Part shown: one piece after another, positions 7,911 through 16,344 of the stretch
How positions within the stretch are numbered: the stretch's first letter is position 1
How the letters are laid out: every line of letters begins with the position of its first letter
Notes under the pieces: model-generated
What the model was told of the DNA's origin: nothing
The model's database searches: none
The model's input: the letters and a program-made list of their open reading frames with translations, nothing else
DNA from: an uncultured Phocaeicola sp.
Lineage (GTDB): Bacteria; Bacteroidota; Bacteroidia; Bacteroidales; Bacteroidaceae
Reading direction: 5' to 3'
Length of the DNA: 64,000 nucleotides
NCBI GenBank assembly: GCA_948956705.1
Contig: CARCZS010000004.1
Span: 58,737-122,736, forward strand
Program-made: the position numbers and the translations under genes

Positions 7911-10900
7911 CTAAATTGTCTTGGACTTTTCTGCTTGCTTCCTGTATTCGGTTGGTACAAGGTTAAATTGTGCCTTAAAGCAACGAGTAAAATAGCGGGG
8001 TGAACTGAAACCTAATTTATAGGTTATTTCGGCTATCTGCATTTCGGGGTTGTTGCGCAACCATGTGGCAGCACGTTTCATCTTGTAGTTTAATACAAAA
8101 TCATTCGGTGTCATTCCGACGAGTGCTTTAAACTTGGCATAAAAAGAACTGCGGCTCAGGGCCAACTCCCGTGCCAATACATCAATATCGAATTCAGAAT
8201 TATCCAAATTCTTCTCTATAATACCATTTACAGTATCTAAGAACTTCTGGTCGATGGGGTTCGTTGCAAGCAAATGGCTGTCACACTCTTCCTCTTTATG
8301 AAATTTCTTTTGCAACATGCGGCGGTTTCTTACCAGATTGTTGCAGCGTGCCAACAATACGCTTGCATTGAAAGGTTTGCCGATATAATCGTCTGCCCCC
8401 AGTTTTAGTCCGGTGATACTTTGTTCGGCAGAGCCCAAAGCTGTGAGCAGCACGACCGGTATATGGCAGATATTGAAATCATTTTTTATTCGGGTACACA
8501 TTTCAGTACCACTCATTTCGGGCATCATAATGTCGCTGACAACTATATCCGGTGTTTCCTCACGCACTTTATCCAGTCCCTCTTGGCCGTTGGCAGCAAG
8601 TATCACCCGATAAGTTGGCTCAAACAAAGCTTTTAAAATCTGTAGCAGTTCCTCGTTATCCTCTACCAGTAAGACGCTGTGGCGGCATTGTTCCTCGTCC
8701 TGTTCTGTTTCCGAAACGTCGTTGTCCGGGGTGGCTTCTTTCATATCTTCGGGAATTTCCTGTAAAGGTTCATAAGAGTAAATCAGTCCGTTTTCGGCTA
8801 ATGTTTCCACACATTCTTCATCTGTGAAATGTGCGCGTCCTTTCTGTAAGCGGACAATGAATATGGTGCCATATCCGGGAGTACTTTCTACTTTTACGAT
8901 GCCATGATGCAGTTCGGTTACATTTTTCACCAAAGCCAGGCCGATACCGGTGCTTGGTGTCCGGGCTATGTCGGCTATACCGTTTCCGGCTTGGTAGAAA
9001 CGGTCGAAAATCTGATTTATATCTTCTTTCTTGATGCCGATTCCATTATCTATCACTTTTATGAGTACGGCATCTTCTTCTTCTGAAACGTTCAATTCTA
9101 TATTTCCTTGTGCTTTGGTATATTTAAAGGCATTCGAAAGCAGATTATATACCACTTTTTCCATTTGTTTGGGATCGAACCAGCAATGGATGGACGCTTG
9201 TTGTGGGTTGAAATGATAGTTGATGGGGCGTGTTGCGGCATAATCAGCAAAAGTAAGATATATCTCTTCCAAAAACGGGACAATGTCAAGTTCGGAGACT
9301 TTCAGTTTTACATGTCCCTGTTCTAATTTGCGGAAATCAAGCAATTCACTGATAAGATTACGCAAATGATAAGTATTGCGATATACTTTTTTTAACTTAT
9401 TATAAATGGGCGGAGTCAGGGAACTTCCTTGCATCACCAGTTCCAGTTGTGAGATAATCAATGTGAGCGGAGTACGGAACTCATGCGAAATATTAGCAAA
9501 GAACTGTAACTTAGCCTGATTCAACTCTTCTATACGTTCCTTTTCTTTCTTCTTTATTTCCAGCGAGGTTTTCAACCGGAATATACTATATATAATGCTA
9601 AAAGCCGTTATGATATAAAGCAAATAGAAGAGGGGAGTCGCATAGAAAGGCGGATGAATAACGAATGCCATTTCGATACTTCTCAGTTGATGGGTGATAT
9701 TTTGTTTCTTTTCGCGAACAATCAATGTGTATTTGCCCGGACTCAGATTGGTATAGTGGATTTTTCCATAGGGTGACTGAATCCATTGTTCATCAAATCC
9801 CTTTAATTGATATTCATACACCGGACGTTGCAGGGGAGTGATATAATTATTGGTTGCAAACCGAACGGCTATATCATTTTGATTGTGACGGAGTTCCAAA
9901 TGTTGTGTATAAGGCAAGGCACGTTGCAGCACTTGGGTTTTATCGTTAGGACGCACTATTTCATTATTAATATAAAGTTCAGAGAAATAAAGTTGATATT
10001 CTTTTCCCTGATTCATTAATTGTTGCTCGAAGAAAGTGGTTACCCCATTGGTTCCTCCCACAAATATTTCTCCATTGCAGCATACTAGTACTCCACAGCC
10101 CGCATTGATACCGTTTAGCGGAAGTGCTTGCCCCAGTTCCACGACCTTAAATTCTTGTTTGTCGGGGTCAAAGAAAGTCAGTCCTTTATCACTGCTGATA
10201 AGAAGTTGACCTTGCGTGAACTGGACTATGTCATAACAATAATCTCCTGCTATATCACTGTTCTGTGTATTATAGCCGATAAAGCAGTCATTTTCTTCAT
10301 CGAAATAATAGAGACCTGAACCGTTAGTTCCTAGAAAGATACGCCCTTTCCTGTCTTCCAGCAACCGGATGACAGGGAAGTGTCCTAATCCTTTTTCGTC
10401 ATATTTATAGTAACAATGTTCTTTATCATCTTTGGAGTTCAGGCGATAAATCCCCCTGCCTGCCGCTACCCATATATATCCTTTGCTGTCGGTGAGAAAA
10501 CACGTCGTGCCATATTGTTTTTTTGAGGAGAAATAAGCAGTGGCTTCGTAAGTTTTCACATTCATTTTCCATAAGCCTCGTTGGGTAGTAAACACCAAGG
10601 TATCGCCCCACAATTCCATACCGGCTATGCGGTCTCCTATTTCTTCGGCATATCGGTCGTTTTGCAGAAACGGATTATGGAATTTTTTTGTCCGCATGTC
10701 ATAAATGCTCAGTCCGCCGGTATGTGTACCTATATATAATTTATCGTGTTCGGCATCATACAAGAGATTTTTTACATTGTTATGAGCTACTGAGTTACCG
10801 TTTTCATTCATCAGGTAATGAGTGAACTTTTTGGTTTGGCGGTCGAAAAAGTTCAGACCTCCTCCTTCGGTGGCTATCCACACGTTTCCTTCTTTATCTT

Positions 10901-11993
10901 CCACCATGTGTCCCACAAACGGATAGCTGAGGCAGTCGTCGCGGGTGATATCGGCAGAATAAAAGGTAAACAGGTCAGCTTCCGGGTTGAAATAGTTTAC
11001 GCCTCCATAATAGGTTCCCAGCCATATACTTCCTTGGCGGTCTTTATAAACGGGGAATACGGAAGAATGGCTGATACTTCCCGGCCTGTTATTGTGAGTA
11101 TATACAGTGAATTCTTCGTTATGTGGATTATATTTGTTCAATCCTTGAAAGGTGCCTATCCATATATTGCCATAATTATCTTCTGCAAAGTTACGCACTT
11201 GGTTGCTTGCCAACTGATTGGTGCTCTTGGAAATGTAGCCGATTGGATTATATACGGAGCGATAGCTGACCGACGAGTGGAGGAAGTGTTTCATATTGCC
11301 GTCGGGAGTACGCATGAACATACCATTCATACGAGTGGAAATCCATATATTCCCTTTTGAGTCTTCAAAGATGTTGGGAATTTCATAGTGTGGAATAATA
11401 CATTTCAGCGGTTTATTTTTCTCTTTTAGATATAATCCGGTATTGGTACCAATCCAGCATCGCTGTGAAGAGTCGATGCATATAGCAGAAGCAAATTGTT
11501 TGGGGGTGGATAATTTACAAAAGAATTCCATTTCTCCTGTTTGGGTATCCATTATATTAACCGAGTCGCCTACGCCTATCCACAAGTTACCTTTGTAAGA
11601 ATAGAGAGCATGAATTCCACTTTGTCTCAAACAGGAAAATTGTTGGCTGAATATATCGTAACGAATCAATGTATTATCTGCATTGAAATAGACATTTCCT
11701 TCTCTGTCATCAGTAATATAATGTATTTTATTCCCGATGATAAAGTTACCGGAAGTTTTGTAGTCTGCAGGTTTGTATGCAATTGTATTCACTCCGTCAT
11801 AAATGCTTAGTCCCTCTTCAGTGCCAAACCACATTCTTCCCAGTTTATCCTGATAAATGGCCATAACAGACAGTTGTGACAAACCTTCCTTCATTCCTAT
11901 ATGTCTGAAGTGGATTGCTTGAATTTGGATAAATGCCCATAAAAAGAGAAGTAATAGACCCGTTTTTTTCATAGCTTTTAGTTGTGTATTCAC
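7911..11993 (-). CDS. hybrid two-component system sensor/regulator (HTCS) of PUL 1
   Basis: Senses oligosaccharide in the periplasm and activates the adjacent PUL. It has 1360 residues: a signal peptide or first membrane anchor (about 8-26), two beta-propellers of two-component regulator repeats (about 30-690, many WIGT motifs), a Y_Y_Y domain (about 700-775) and a transmembrane helix (about 790-810, LFYLLYIITAFSIIYSIF). A histidine kinase follows with the phospho-acceptor His837 in NISHEFRTPL and an ATPase domain with NAFKYT and DNGIGI. The receiver domain has Asp1154 in VVSDIMMPE, and an AraC-type DNA-binding domain ends the protein (about 1260-1350, RYFTRCFKAQFNLVPTEYRK). All key residues are present. 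An alternative start is the Met at residue 8, which gives a more usual signal peptide. It points toward susC, ending 200 bases before it. Confidence 0.96.
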   Translation of the reverse strand: MNTQLKAMKKTGLLLLFLWAFIQIQAIHFRHIGMKEGLSQLSVMAIYQDKLGRMWFGTEEGLSIYDGVNTIAYKPADYKTSGNFIIGNKIHYITDDREGNVYFNADNTLIRYDIFSQQFSCLRQSGIHALYSYKGNLWIGVGDSVNIMDTQTGEMEFFCKLSTPKQFASAICIDSSQRCWIGTNTGLYLKEKNKPLKCIIPHYEIPNIFEDSKGNIWISTRMNGMFMRTPDGNMKHFLHSSVSYRSVYNPIGYISKSTNQLASNQVRNFAEDNYGNIWIGTFQGLNKYNPHNEEFTVYTHNNRPGSISHSSVFPVYKDRQGSIWLGTYYGGVNYFNPEADLFTFYSADITRDDCLSYPFVGHMVEDKEGNVWIATEGGGLNFFDRQTKKFTHYLMNENGNSVAHNNVKNLLYDAEHDKLYIGTHTGGLSIYDMRTKKFHNPFLQNDRYAEEIGDRIAGMELWGDTLVFTTQRGLWKMNVKTYEATAYFSSKKQYGTTCFLTDSKGYIWVAAGRGIYRLNSKDDKEHCYYKYDEKGLGHFPVIRLLEDRKGRIFLGTNGSGLYYFDEENDCFIGYNTQNSDIAGDYCYDIVQFTQGQLLISSDKGLTFFDPDKQEFKVVELGQALPLNGINAGCGVLVCCNGEIFVGGTNGVTTFFEQQLMNQGKEYQLYFSELYINNEIVRPNDKTQVLQRALPYTQHLELRHNQNDIAVRFATNNYITPLQRPVYEYQLKGFDEQWIQSPYGKIHYTNLSPGKYTLIVREKKQNITHQLRSIEMAFVIHPPFYATPLFYLLYIITAFSIIYSIFRLKTSLEIKKKEKERIEELNQAKLQFFANISHEFRTPLTLIISQLELVMQGSSLTPPIYNKLKKVYRNTYHLRNLISELLDFRKLEQGHVKLKVSELDIVPFLEEIYLTFADYAATRPINYHFNPQQASIHCWFDPKQMEKVVYNLLSNAFKYTKAQGNIELNVSEEEDAVLIKVIDNGIGIKKEDINQIFDRFYQAGNGIADIARTPSTGIGLALVKNVTELHHGIVKVESTPGYGTIFIVRLQKGRAHFTDEECVETLAENGLIYSYEPLQEIPEDMKEATPDNDVSETEQDEEQCRHSVLLVEDNEELLQILKALFEPTYRVILAANGQEGLDKVREETPDIVVSDIMMPEMSGTEMCTRIKNDFNICHIPVVLLTALGSAEQSITGLKLGADDYIGKPFNASVLLARCNNLVRNRRMLQKKFHKEEECDSHLLATNPIDQKFLDTVNGIIEKNLDNSEFDIDVLARELALSRSSFYAKFKALVGMTPNDFVLNYKMKRAATWLRNNPEMQIAEITYKLGFSSPRYFTRCFKAQFNLVPTEYRKQAEKSKTI

Positions 11994-12293
11994 TGCGAAG
12001 ATAATTTTTTTTAAGGAGAATCTTTAATCCTTTCTAAAAAAAGTGATAACAGTCTTGGCGTTTCCGTATTCTTTAATACATAAATCCGGCGTCTACGGTT
12101 ATTTTCGCATTTCTATTCTCTTTTTCATAAATCTTGCATATCCTTCTTTTTTCTGTCTTTTGATTTATTGAAACAAATTTAGAGTCGTAGGAAATGTGAA
12201 TAAACTTTAACGATAGTCTCTCTTAATAGAAAAACGAAAAGGTAAATGGTTGGGAATGAGTGGATTTGTAGTGGTTGGAAACTTTAACTAAAT
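11994..12293. other. non-coding gap between the HTCS gene and the first surface locus
   Basis: AT-rich spacer with no credible gene. The only element I can point to is CAAATTTA at 12174-12181 (minus strand TAAATTTG, a -7-like box), which could drive the HTCS gene with a leader of about 175 bases. The rest shows nothing I recognise. Confidence 0.4.
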
Positions 12294-12318
12294 GTGTATC
12301 TCTTAGTAAGAGATACAC
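12294..12318. repeat. palindromic site A, left end of a candidate invertible promoter segment
   Basis: A perfect palindrome with 12-base arms GTGTATCTCTTA and TAAGAGATACAC around a single central G, followed by CCGA. Near-identical copies occur at 12483-12506 and 57770-57794 and nowhere else that I found in the window. Its length and symmetry resemble recognition sites of site-specific recombinases. Confidence 0.75.
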
Positions 12319-12482
12319 CGAGCAAGGTAAAGTATCAGATTATCAACACATTAACAGCTGATTTTTAACTTTTAGAATGCTAAAGAATGAAAAAATAAAA
12401 TCTTTTTTCGGGCTCATACCCATTTTTTTCACGTAAAAGTGCACTAATTCTCAAAACTTTGCTTATTTTTGCAGCGAAATGG
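12319..12482 (+). promoter_or_regulatory. candidate invertible promoter segment, ON orientation
   Basis: The 160-odd bases between palindromic sites A and B contain no gene. The only clear promoter element is TATTTTTG at 12464-12471, an exact -7 match on the plus strand, pointing at the AraC-type regulator and surface-protein gene. No -7 match is seen on the opposite strand. Bacteroides surface-protein and capsule promoters are known to be flipped by tyrosine or serine recombinases acting at flanking inverted repeats; this layout matches that. In the opposite orientation the promoter would face the HTCS gene of PUL 1. No recombinase gene is in the window. Confidence 0.6.
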
Positions 12483-12508
12483 TAGATCTCTTACTAAGAG
12501 ATACACCG
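12483..12508. repeat. palindromic site B, right end of the candidate invertible segment
   Basis: Second copy of the site: left arm TAGATCTCTTA with changes at its outer end, central C, right arm TAAGAGATACAC, then CCGA. The core ATCTCTTA-C-TAAGAGAT is perfect. It lies about 85-110 bases upstream of the regulator start, downstream of the -7 box, so it would be transcribed in the leader. The central base is C here and G in site A, which is what two copies in opposite orientation would show. Confidence 0.75.
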
Positions 12509-12593
12509 ATTTTCGTTTCGCGAATCTATATAAAAATGCCTGTAAATCTGCGTTTTGAAGGTCCGCAAACTAAGACAAAATAAAGGATAAGAT

Positions 12594-13100
12594 ATGGAAT
12601 ACCTGTTTCTAAAACGTAAAAAGAGCACCGCAAGTTCTGAAAGGCAGAAAGACCTGCTTTTCAAGGCTGCTGAACGTCATTGGGACGAACAGTTTGCCGA
12701 ACAAGGAATGGTGGGTAGGAAAGTGGATTGCTATATATATAAATGTATCCTTTATCAATTGGAAATTCGTCAAGTGTTTCTGGATACTACTCTTTCTTTG
12801 AAGAAGTTGAGTGAACTGGTCGATACGAATCAGACTTATCTCTCCAATGTAGTGAACAGGTATTTTGGGTGTAATCTGAAAGAACTTCTGAATACTTACC
12901 GTGTAGAGTATGCCAAAGAATTGCTTCGCAGTAATAAATGCTCGTTGGATAAAGTCCCGGAAAAGAGTGGATTTACTTCCCGAAGTGCTTTTTATTCAGC
13001 TTTTAGTAAGATAGTAGGCGAATCTCCCAAACGTTATTTTTTGCATGAACAGAGGGCTTTATGCTCTCAATCAATAACTAATATGTATAACCAATTTTAG
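12594..13100 (+). CDS. small AraC-type DNA-binding regulator of surface locus 1
   Basis: A 168-residue protein whose C-terminal part (about 70-158) is an AraC-type double helix-turn-helix domain: LSLKKLSELVDTNQTYLSNVVNRYFG, LLNTYRVEYAKELL and GFTSRSAFYSAFSKIVGESPKRYF. The N-terminal 60 residues (MEYLFLKRKK...SERQKDLLFKAAERHW) are too short for a sugar-binding domain and have no membrane segment. It is about half identical to the regulator at 57868 and, like it, sits directly upstream (34 bases) of a large S-layer-like gene, so the pair is probably one transcript. The likely role is control of its own locus or of sister loci. The last 21 bases belong to the 132-bp block shared with locus 2. 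Confidence 0.85.
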   Translation: MEYLFLKRKKSTASSERQKDLLFKAAERHWDEQFAEQGMVGRKVDCYIYKCILYQLEIRQVFLDTTLSLKKLSELVDTNQTYLSNVVNRYFGCNLKELLNTYRVEYAKELLRSNKCSLDKVPEKSGFTSRSAFYSAFSKIVGESPKRYFLHEQRALCSQSITNMYNQF

Positions 13101-13211
13101 TTTTTTAAATTTATAAATTTAAAGTTTTTCTATTATGAACAAAAAGTTTTTAAGTGCAATCCTGTTCGGAGCCTTAATGGTTTCGTCAACAGGAACATTT
13201 GTGTCTTGTAA
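13080..13211 (+). repeat. 132-bp identical block, copy 1
   Basis: Every base matches the block at 58355-58486. It spans the last codons of the regulator, the intergenic leader with the palindromic AT-rich TTTAAATTTATAAATTTAAA, the ribosome-binding region, and the first 25 codons of the surface-protein gene up to the lipobox cysteine. Sequence on both sides diverges at once: T/G upstream, G/A downstream. Confidence 0.97.
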
Positions 13212-15741
13212 GGATTACGACGATGACATCGAGAACTTGCAGGGACAAATCACTGCAAATGCTGATGCAATCAAAGCTTTGCAGGATCTCGTTGGTAGCG
13301 GTAAGTATGTGACTTCAGTCGCAAAAACAGCTGACGGACACGGTATTACCTTTACATTCAATCAGGGTGATCCTGTAACTATCACTTTGGATGACGAAAA
13401 AGGTGGTGATGTTGTGAAAGTAGTGGATGGCATTCTGTACATCAACGATGAGCCTCAAGAGCTGAAGGTTGCTACAAGCGAAACAAAACCATCTATCATT
13501 ATGCAGGATGGTGTATGGGCTGTATTGCAGGAAGACGGAACTTACAAATCTACAGGTGTTCCCGTATCAGGCGTTAGTGTAGCAGGTAGCGAAGCTGATG
13601 GATTTACATTGACTATCTTTGATAAAGACGGCAAATCACAGGAAGTGAAAGTTCCTTCTGCTTCTTCATTAGTTACTTCTATTGCTATTGCTGTGCCTAA
13701 TTTGAATGCAGGTACAACATTGCTTCACTGGGGAAATGTAGTTTTCTCTAAAGGAAAAGAGTTGATTAACACATCTGAAACCAAGTATGCAAAAGATGCT
13801 ATCCTCTCAGCCTTAAATATAGATGGAACAAGAGGTGCTGAAATCAATGTTGTGGTTACTCCTTCTAACATTGACCCGGCTGATTTGAAGTTCAATTTGG
13901 TAAATTCTGAAGGTGCTACCATCTTTGAAGAGGCTGTAGTTTCTACTCCTAAGGGTGCTTTGCAGAGAGCAGCCATGGACGGTGTTTATACTTTGCACTT
14001 CGCTCTTAAAGAAGGTGTGACTGTAGCTGATATCAACGATAATAAGATTATCGGTCAAAACGATGCTCTTGCTGTAGTTTGTGGTAAAGCTACTACTGCT
14101 TTTGAATATAAATCAGGTTTAGCTGCCGGTTTGACTGTTGGGGAAACAAATTCTGCCAACTGCTATGCTGCTTCAACTAATACTTTTGTGAAATTAGGTG
14201 AAACTTACAGTTTGTTTGGTAAAGGTTATGCTGCAGATCCTTCTGCAAATCCTAATGCCGCTGCTCAAGCATTCTTAACTAAGTTGGTTGGTGTTTCAGA
14301 TATTGCTTTGTCATTGGATGAAAACTTGAAATCTTTGTATGGCATTACTATCGATGGTACTAATTTCACTATCTCTAATGAAGCTGCTTATGGTAAAGTA
14401 ATTAACTTTACTGTGAAATATACTAATAGTGCTTCTACTAAGAAATCTGAAATTCATAGTACAACTTTGAAAGTAACAGTTCAGAATGCTGCTGTTACAG
14501 CAGGTGTTACTCTGAAGGCATCTCATGTATTGTCAACTGATGCAACTAAGAAGACTGTTTACTTGCCATTGGCTGACTTGGCTGCTTCTGTAACTGCTGC
14601 CGGTGATAAGATTGTATGGAATAATGCTACTACATTCACTTATAAGACTGTTGCTAACAATACTCCTGCTACCGGATTTGCGTTGACTTCTAGCAAGAAG
14701 TATGGTGCTGCTCCGGCTAATTTGAAAATTGCTAAGGATACTGAATTGAACAGCTTTACTTTAGTTAAATCAGATAAGAAAACTGCTGCAGCTAAGTTAA
14801 GTGAGGCTGCTTATTTGGCTATTACTGTTGACCCTGAACAGGCAAATGTAACTGCTGATGTTTATAGTGCTTTGATTCAGTTCGTTGTTACTGCTAATGA
14901 TGTAGACAATCAGTCTAAGACATTGACTTTACCTGCAACTGTAGAGTTGACATTGACTAACCCGGCATCTGCTGTAAGTAGAATTCCGATGTACTTTGAC
15001 GGTGATAAGCTGGCTGCTTATGGTGCTGTTCCGACTACTACTGATTTGGAATATGATGTAAAAACAGCTTATAACAATGCTGATAAAGCAGTAGACTTTA
15101 CTGTAACAGCAAAAGCAGACAAAGATAAATGGACAGTTAATGGTAGCACAGTTAAGATTCCTCTGAATAAGTTGTATACTGAAACTCAGAAGTTTGAAGT
15201 TTCTTACAAGCACTTTGAAAATGCAATTTACAATGCTGCTACTGAAACTATCTATATCACAGGTCAAAGCCCGATTAAAGATGGTACAATCACTGTTAGC
15301 AAGACTACTCTTGACCTTGCAACCGGTTCTGACTCATTCTTGAGCGCAGACGTTGCCGGTAAGGATGCATTCAACAAGGCATACAAGTTATTGAACTCAT
15401 TTACTGCTGAAGTGCTGGATGCTAATGGAAGTGTTAAAACAGCTGCAGCCGCTAAGGACGTACAAGATGAAAGAATTGCTGATATCGAATTGGTTGCTAC
15501 AGGTGAAAATGCCGGTGCATTTGTTATAACTCCGGTACTTCAAAAAGTTGGTGATGACCAGAAACTTTCAACTTGGACAAGTGGAGATGAAACAGGATAT
15601 GTATTAACCGGTTGGACAATCGCTCTTAAACCGAACACTGCTATCCAAAGCGGAGCTACTATCACATTCGACTTGAACATTACTGATAAGTGGGGTGTTG
15701 AACTTCCTGCTCAGAAAGTTACTTTGACTGTGAAAAAATAA
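13135..15741 (+). CDS. large S-layer-like surface lipoprotein, locus 1
   Basis: An 868-residue secreted protein with signal peptide MNKKFLSAILFGALMVSSTGTFVSC and probable lipid attachment at Cys25. The next residues KDYDDD are acidic, like the lipoprotein surface-export signals of Bacteroidota. Then come a short heptad-like segment (ENLQGQITANADAIKALQDLV) and long beta-rich stretches dominated by Ala, Thr, Val, Lys and Asp, almost without Cys or Trp, typical of S-layer or Ig-like surface proteins. The N-terminal pattern resembles the phase-variable S-layer proteins reported in B. thetaiotaomicron; I recognise this from memory, so the assignment is moderate. Codon use is highly biased (GCT, GGT, ACT), suggesting strong expression. 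No enzymatic motif is visible. Confidence 0.75.
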   Translation: MNKKFLSAILFGALMVSSTGTFVSCKDYDDDIENLQGQITANADAIKALQDLVGSGKYVTSVAKTADGHGITFTFNQGDPVTITLDDEKGGDVVKVVDGILYINDEPQELKVATSETKPSIIMQDGVWAVLQEDGTYKSTGVPVSGVSVAGSEADGFTLTIFDKDGKSQEVKVPSASSLVTSIAIAVPNLNAGTTLLHWGNVVFSKGKELINTSETKYAKDAILSALNIDGTRGAEINVVVTPSNIDPADLKFNLVNSEGATIFEEAVVSTPKGALQRAAMDGVYTLHFALKEGVTVADINDNKIIGQNDALAVVCGKATTAFEYKSGLAAGLTVGETNSANCYAASTNTFVKLGETYSLFGKGYAADPSANPNAAAQAFLTKLVGVSDIALSLDENLKSLYGITIDGTNFTISNEAAYGKVINFTVKYTNSASTKKSEIHSTTLKVTVQNAAVTAGVTLKASHVLSTDATKKTVYLPLADLAASVTAAGDKIVWNNATTFTYKTVANNTPATGFALTSSKKYGAAPANLKIAKDTELNSFTLVKSDKKTAAAKLSEAAYLAITVDPEQANVTADVYSALIQFVVTANDVDNQSKTLTLPATVELTLTNPASAVSRIPMYFDGDKLAAYGAVPTTTDLEYDVKTAYNNADKAVDFTVTAKADKDKWTVNGSTVKIPLNKLYTETQKFEVSYKHFENAIYNAATETIYITGQSPIKDGTITVSKTTLDLATGSDSFLSADVAGKDAFNKAYKLLNSFTAEVLDANGSVKTAAAAKDVQDERIADIELVATGENAGAFVITPVLQKVGDDQKLSTWTSGDETGYVLTGWTIALKPNTAIQSGATITFDLNITDKWGVELPAQKVTLTVKK

Positions 15742-15768
15742 TCATTCGTTTTAATGATTAGCTAATAT

Positions 15769-15798
15769 AAAGAGCATCCTTCGGGGTGCTCTTTTTTT
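15769..15798 (+). terminator. rho-independent terminator after surface protein 1
   Basis: Arms AAAGAGCATCC (15769-15779) and GGGTGCTCTTT (15784-15794) with a TTCG tetraloop and one G-T pair, followed by a run of seven Ts. It lies 27 bases after the stop codon. This is a textbook terminator. Confidence 0.92.
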
Positions 15799-15895
15799 GT
15801 TTAAGTTGTATTTGATAGTATGGCGCAAATATATTTGTAAAAATAGAGAGTCGCTTTCTTGTCCTGTCTAAATAGACAAAAATGTTTTCCACAAA

Positions 15896-16067
15896 AAAGT
15901 TGATAACAAGTTGCTTTCACACGTTTCACCCACTGAAACCCTTTATTCATCGGCTTTTTGGGTGAAAGGAGCTTTTAAGAGGTGAATTTGTTGCTTTCAC
16001 ACGGAAACCCCTATGAACAGGCGGTTTCCGATACTTGTGAAACGTGAAAGGAAGTTTTATCAACTTT
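15896..16067. repeat. long imperfect inverted repeat with nested hairpins
   Basis: Outer arms AAAGTTGATAA (15896-15906) and TTATCAACTTT (16057-16067) match perfectly. They continue inward with CTTTCACACGTTTCAC (15914-15929) against GTGAAACGTGAAAG (16037-16050), one base apart. Inside lie TTTCACCC/GGGTGAAA and CGGAAACC/GGTTTCCG pairs and a direct repeat GTTGCTTTCACACG (15910-15923 and 15990-16003). There is no coding potential. It could be a structured RNA, a miniature inverted-repeat element or a recombination relic. A related left half is seen ahead of surface locus 2 at 57513. Confidence 0.6.
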
Positions 16068-16196
16068 CTTTCGGGATTCGGTTCATTCATTCAATCAGTA
16101 GGAAAATTCGGAAGAAAGTGTTTTCAAAAAAGAATAAGTTTTTTTTTAAAAGGCGTTTTGCTCGTGTCAAAACACCTTAGTCTTTTAAAAAAAGAT

Positions 16197-16259
16197 GGTG
16201 GAGTTTCTGAAAAAGTTGGTGGAGTTTTCCGAAAAGCTGGTGGAGTTTTTTAAACCTCT
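16197..16259. repeat. three tandem 21-bp units (GGTGGAG)
   Basis: GGTGGAGTTT recurs at 16197, 16218 and 16239, exactly 21 bases apart, each followed by an A-rich tail. One more unit, GGTGGAGTTTTTGAAAAA, sits at 57579-57596 in front of surface locus 2. The frame can be read as a 7-residue peptide repeat, but there is no ribosome-binding site or other support for translation. Confidence 0.75.
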
Positions 16260-16272
16260 TGAGGTTTTTCAT

Positions 16273-16335
16273 AAACAATGGAGAGAGTTTTAGCAAACAA
16301 TGGTAACAATCTTTGCAAACAATGCCCATTGTTTG
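16273..16335. repeat. AAACAATG repeated every 22 bp, ending in a palindrome
   Basis: AAACAATG occurs at 16273, 16295 and 16317, 22 bases apart, and the last copy is half of a perfect palindrome CAAACAATG-CC-CATTGTTTG (16316-16335). The two-turn spacing suggests same-face protein binding, but no partner can be named. Confidence 0.65.
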
Positions 16336-16344
16336 GGGTATAAG

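Noticed and set aside
16044..16253. Open frame with a 7-residue GGV-type peptide repeat
   Set aside because: It is the shadow of three 21-bp DNA tandem units; no ribosome-binding site, and the upstream half falls in the inverted-repeat block.
16197..16335. Possible CRISPR array
   Set aside because: Units of 21-22 bp repeat head to tail without unique spacers, and no cas genes are present.
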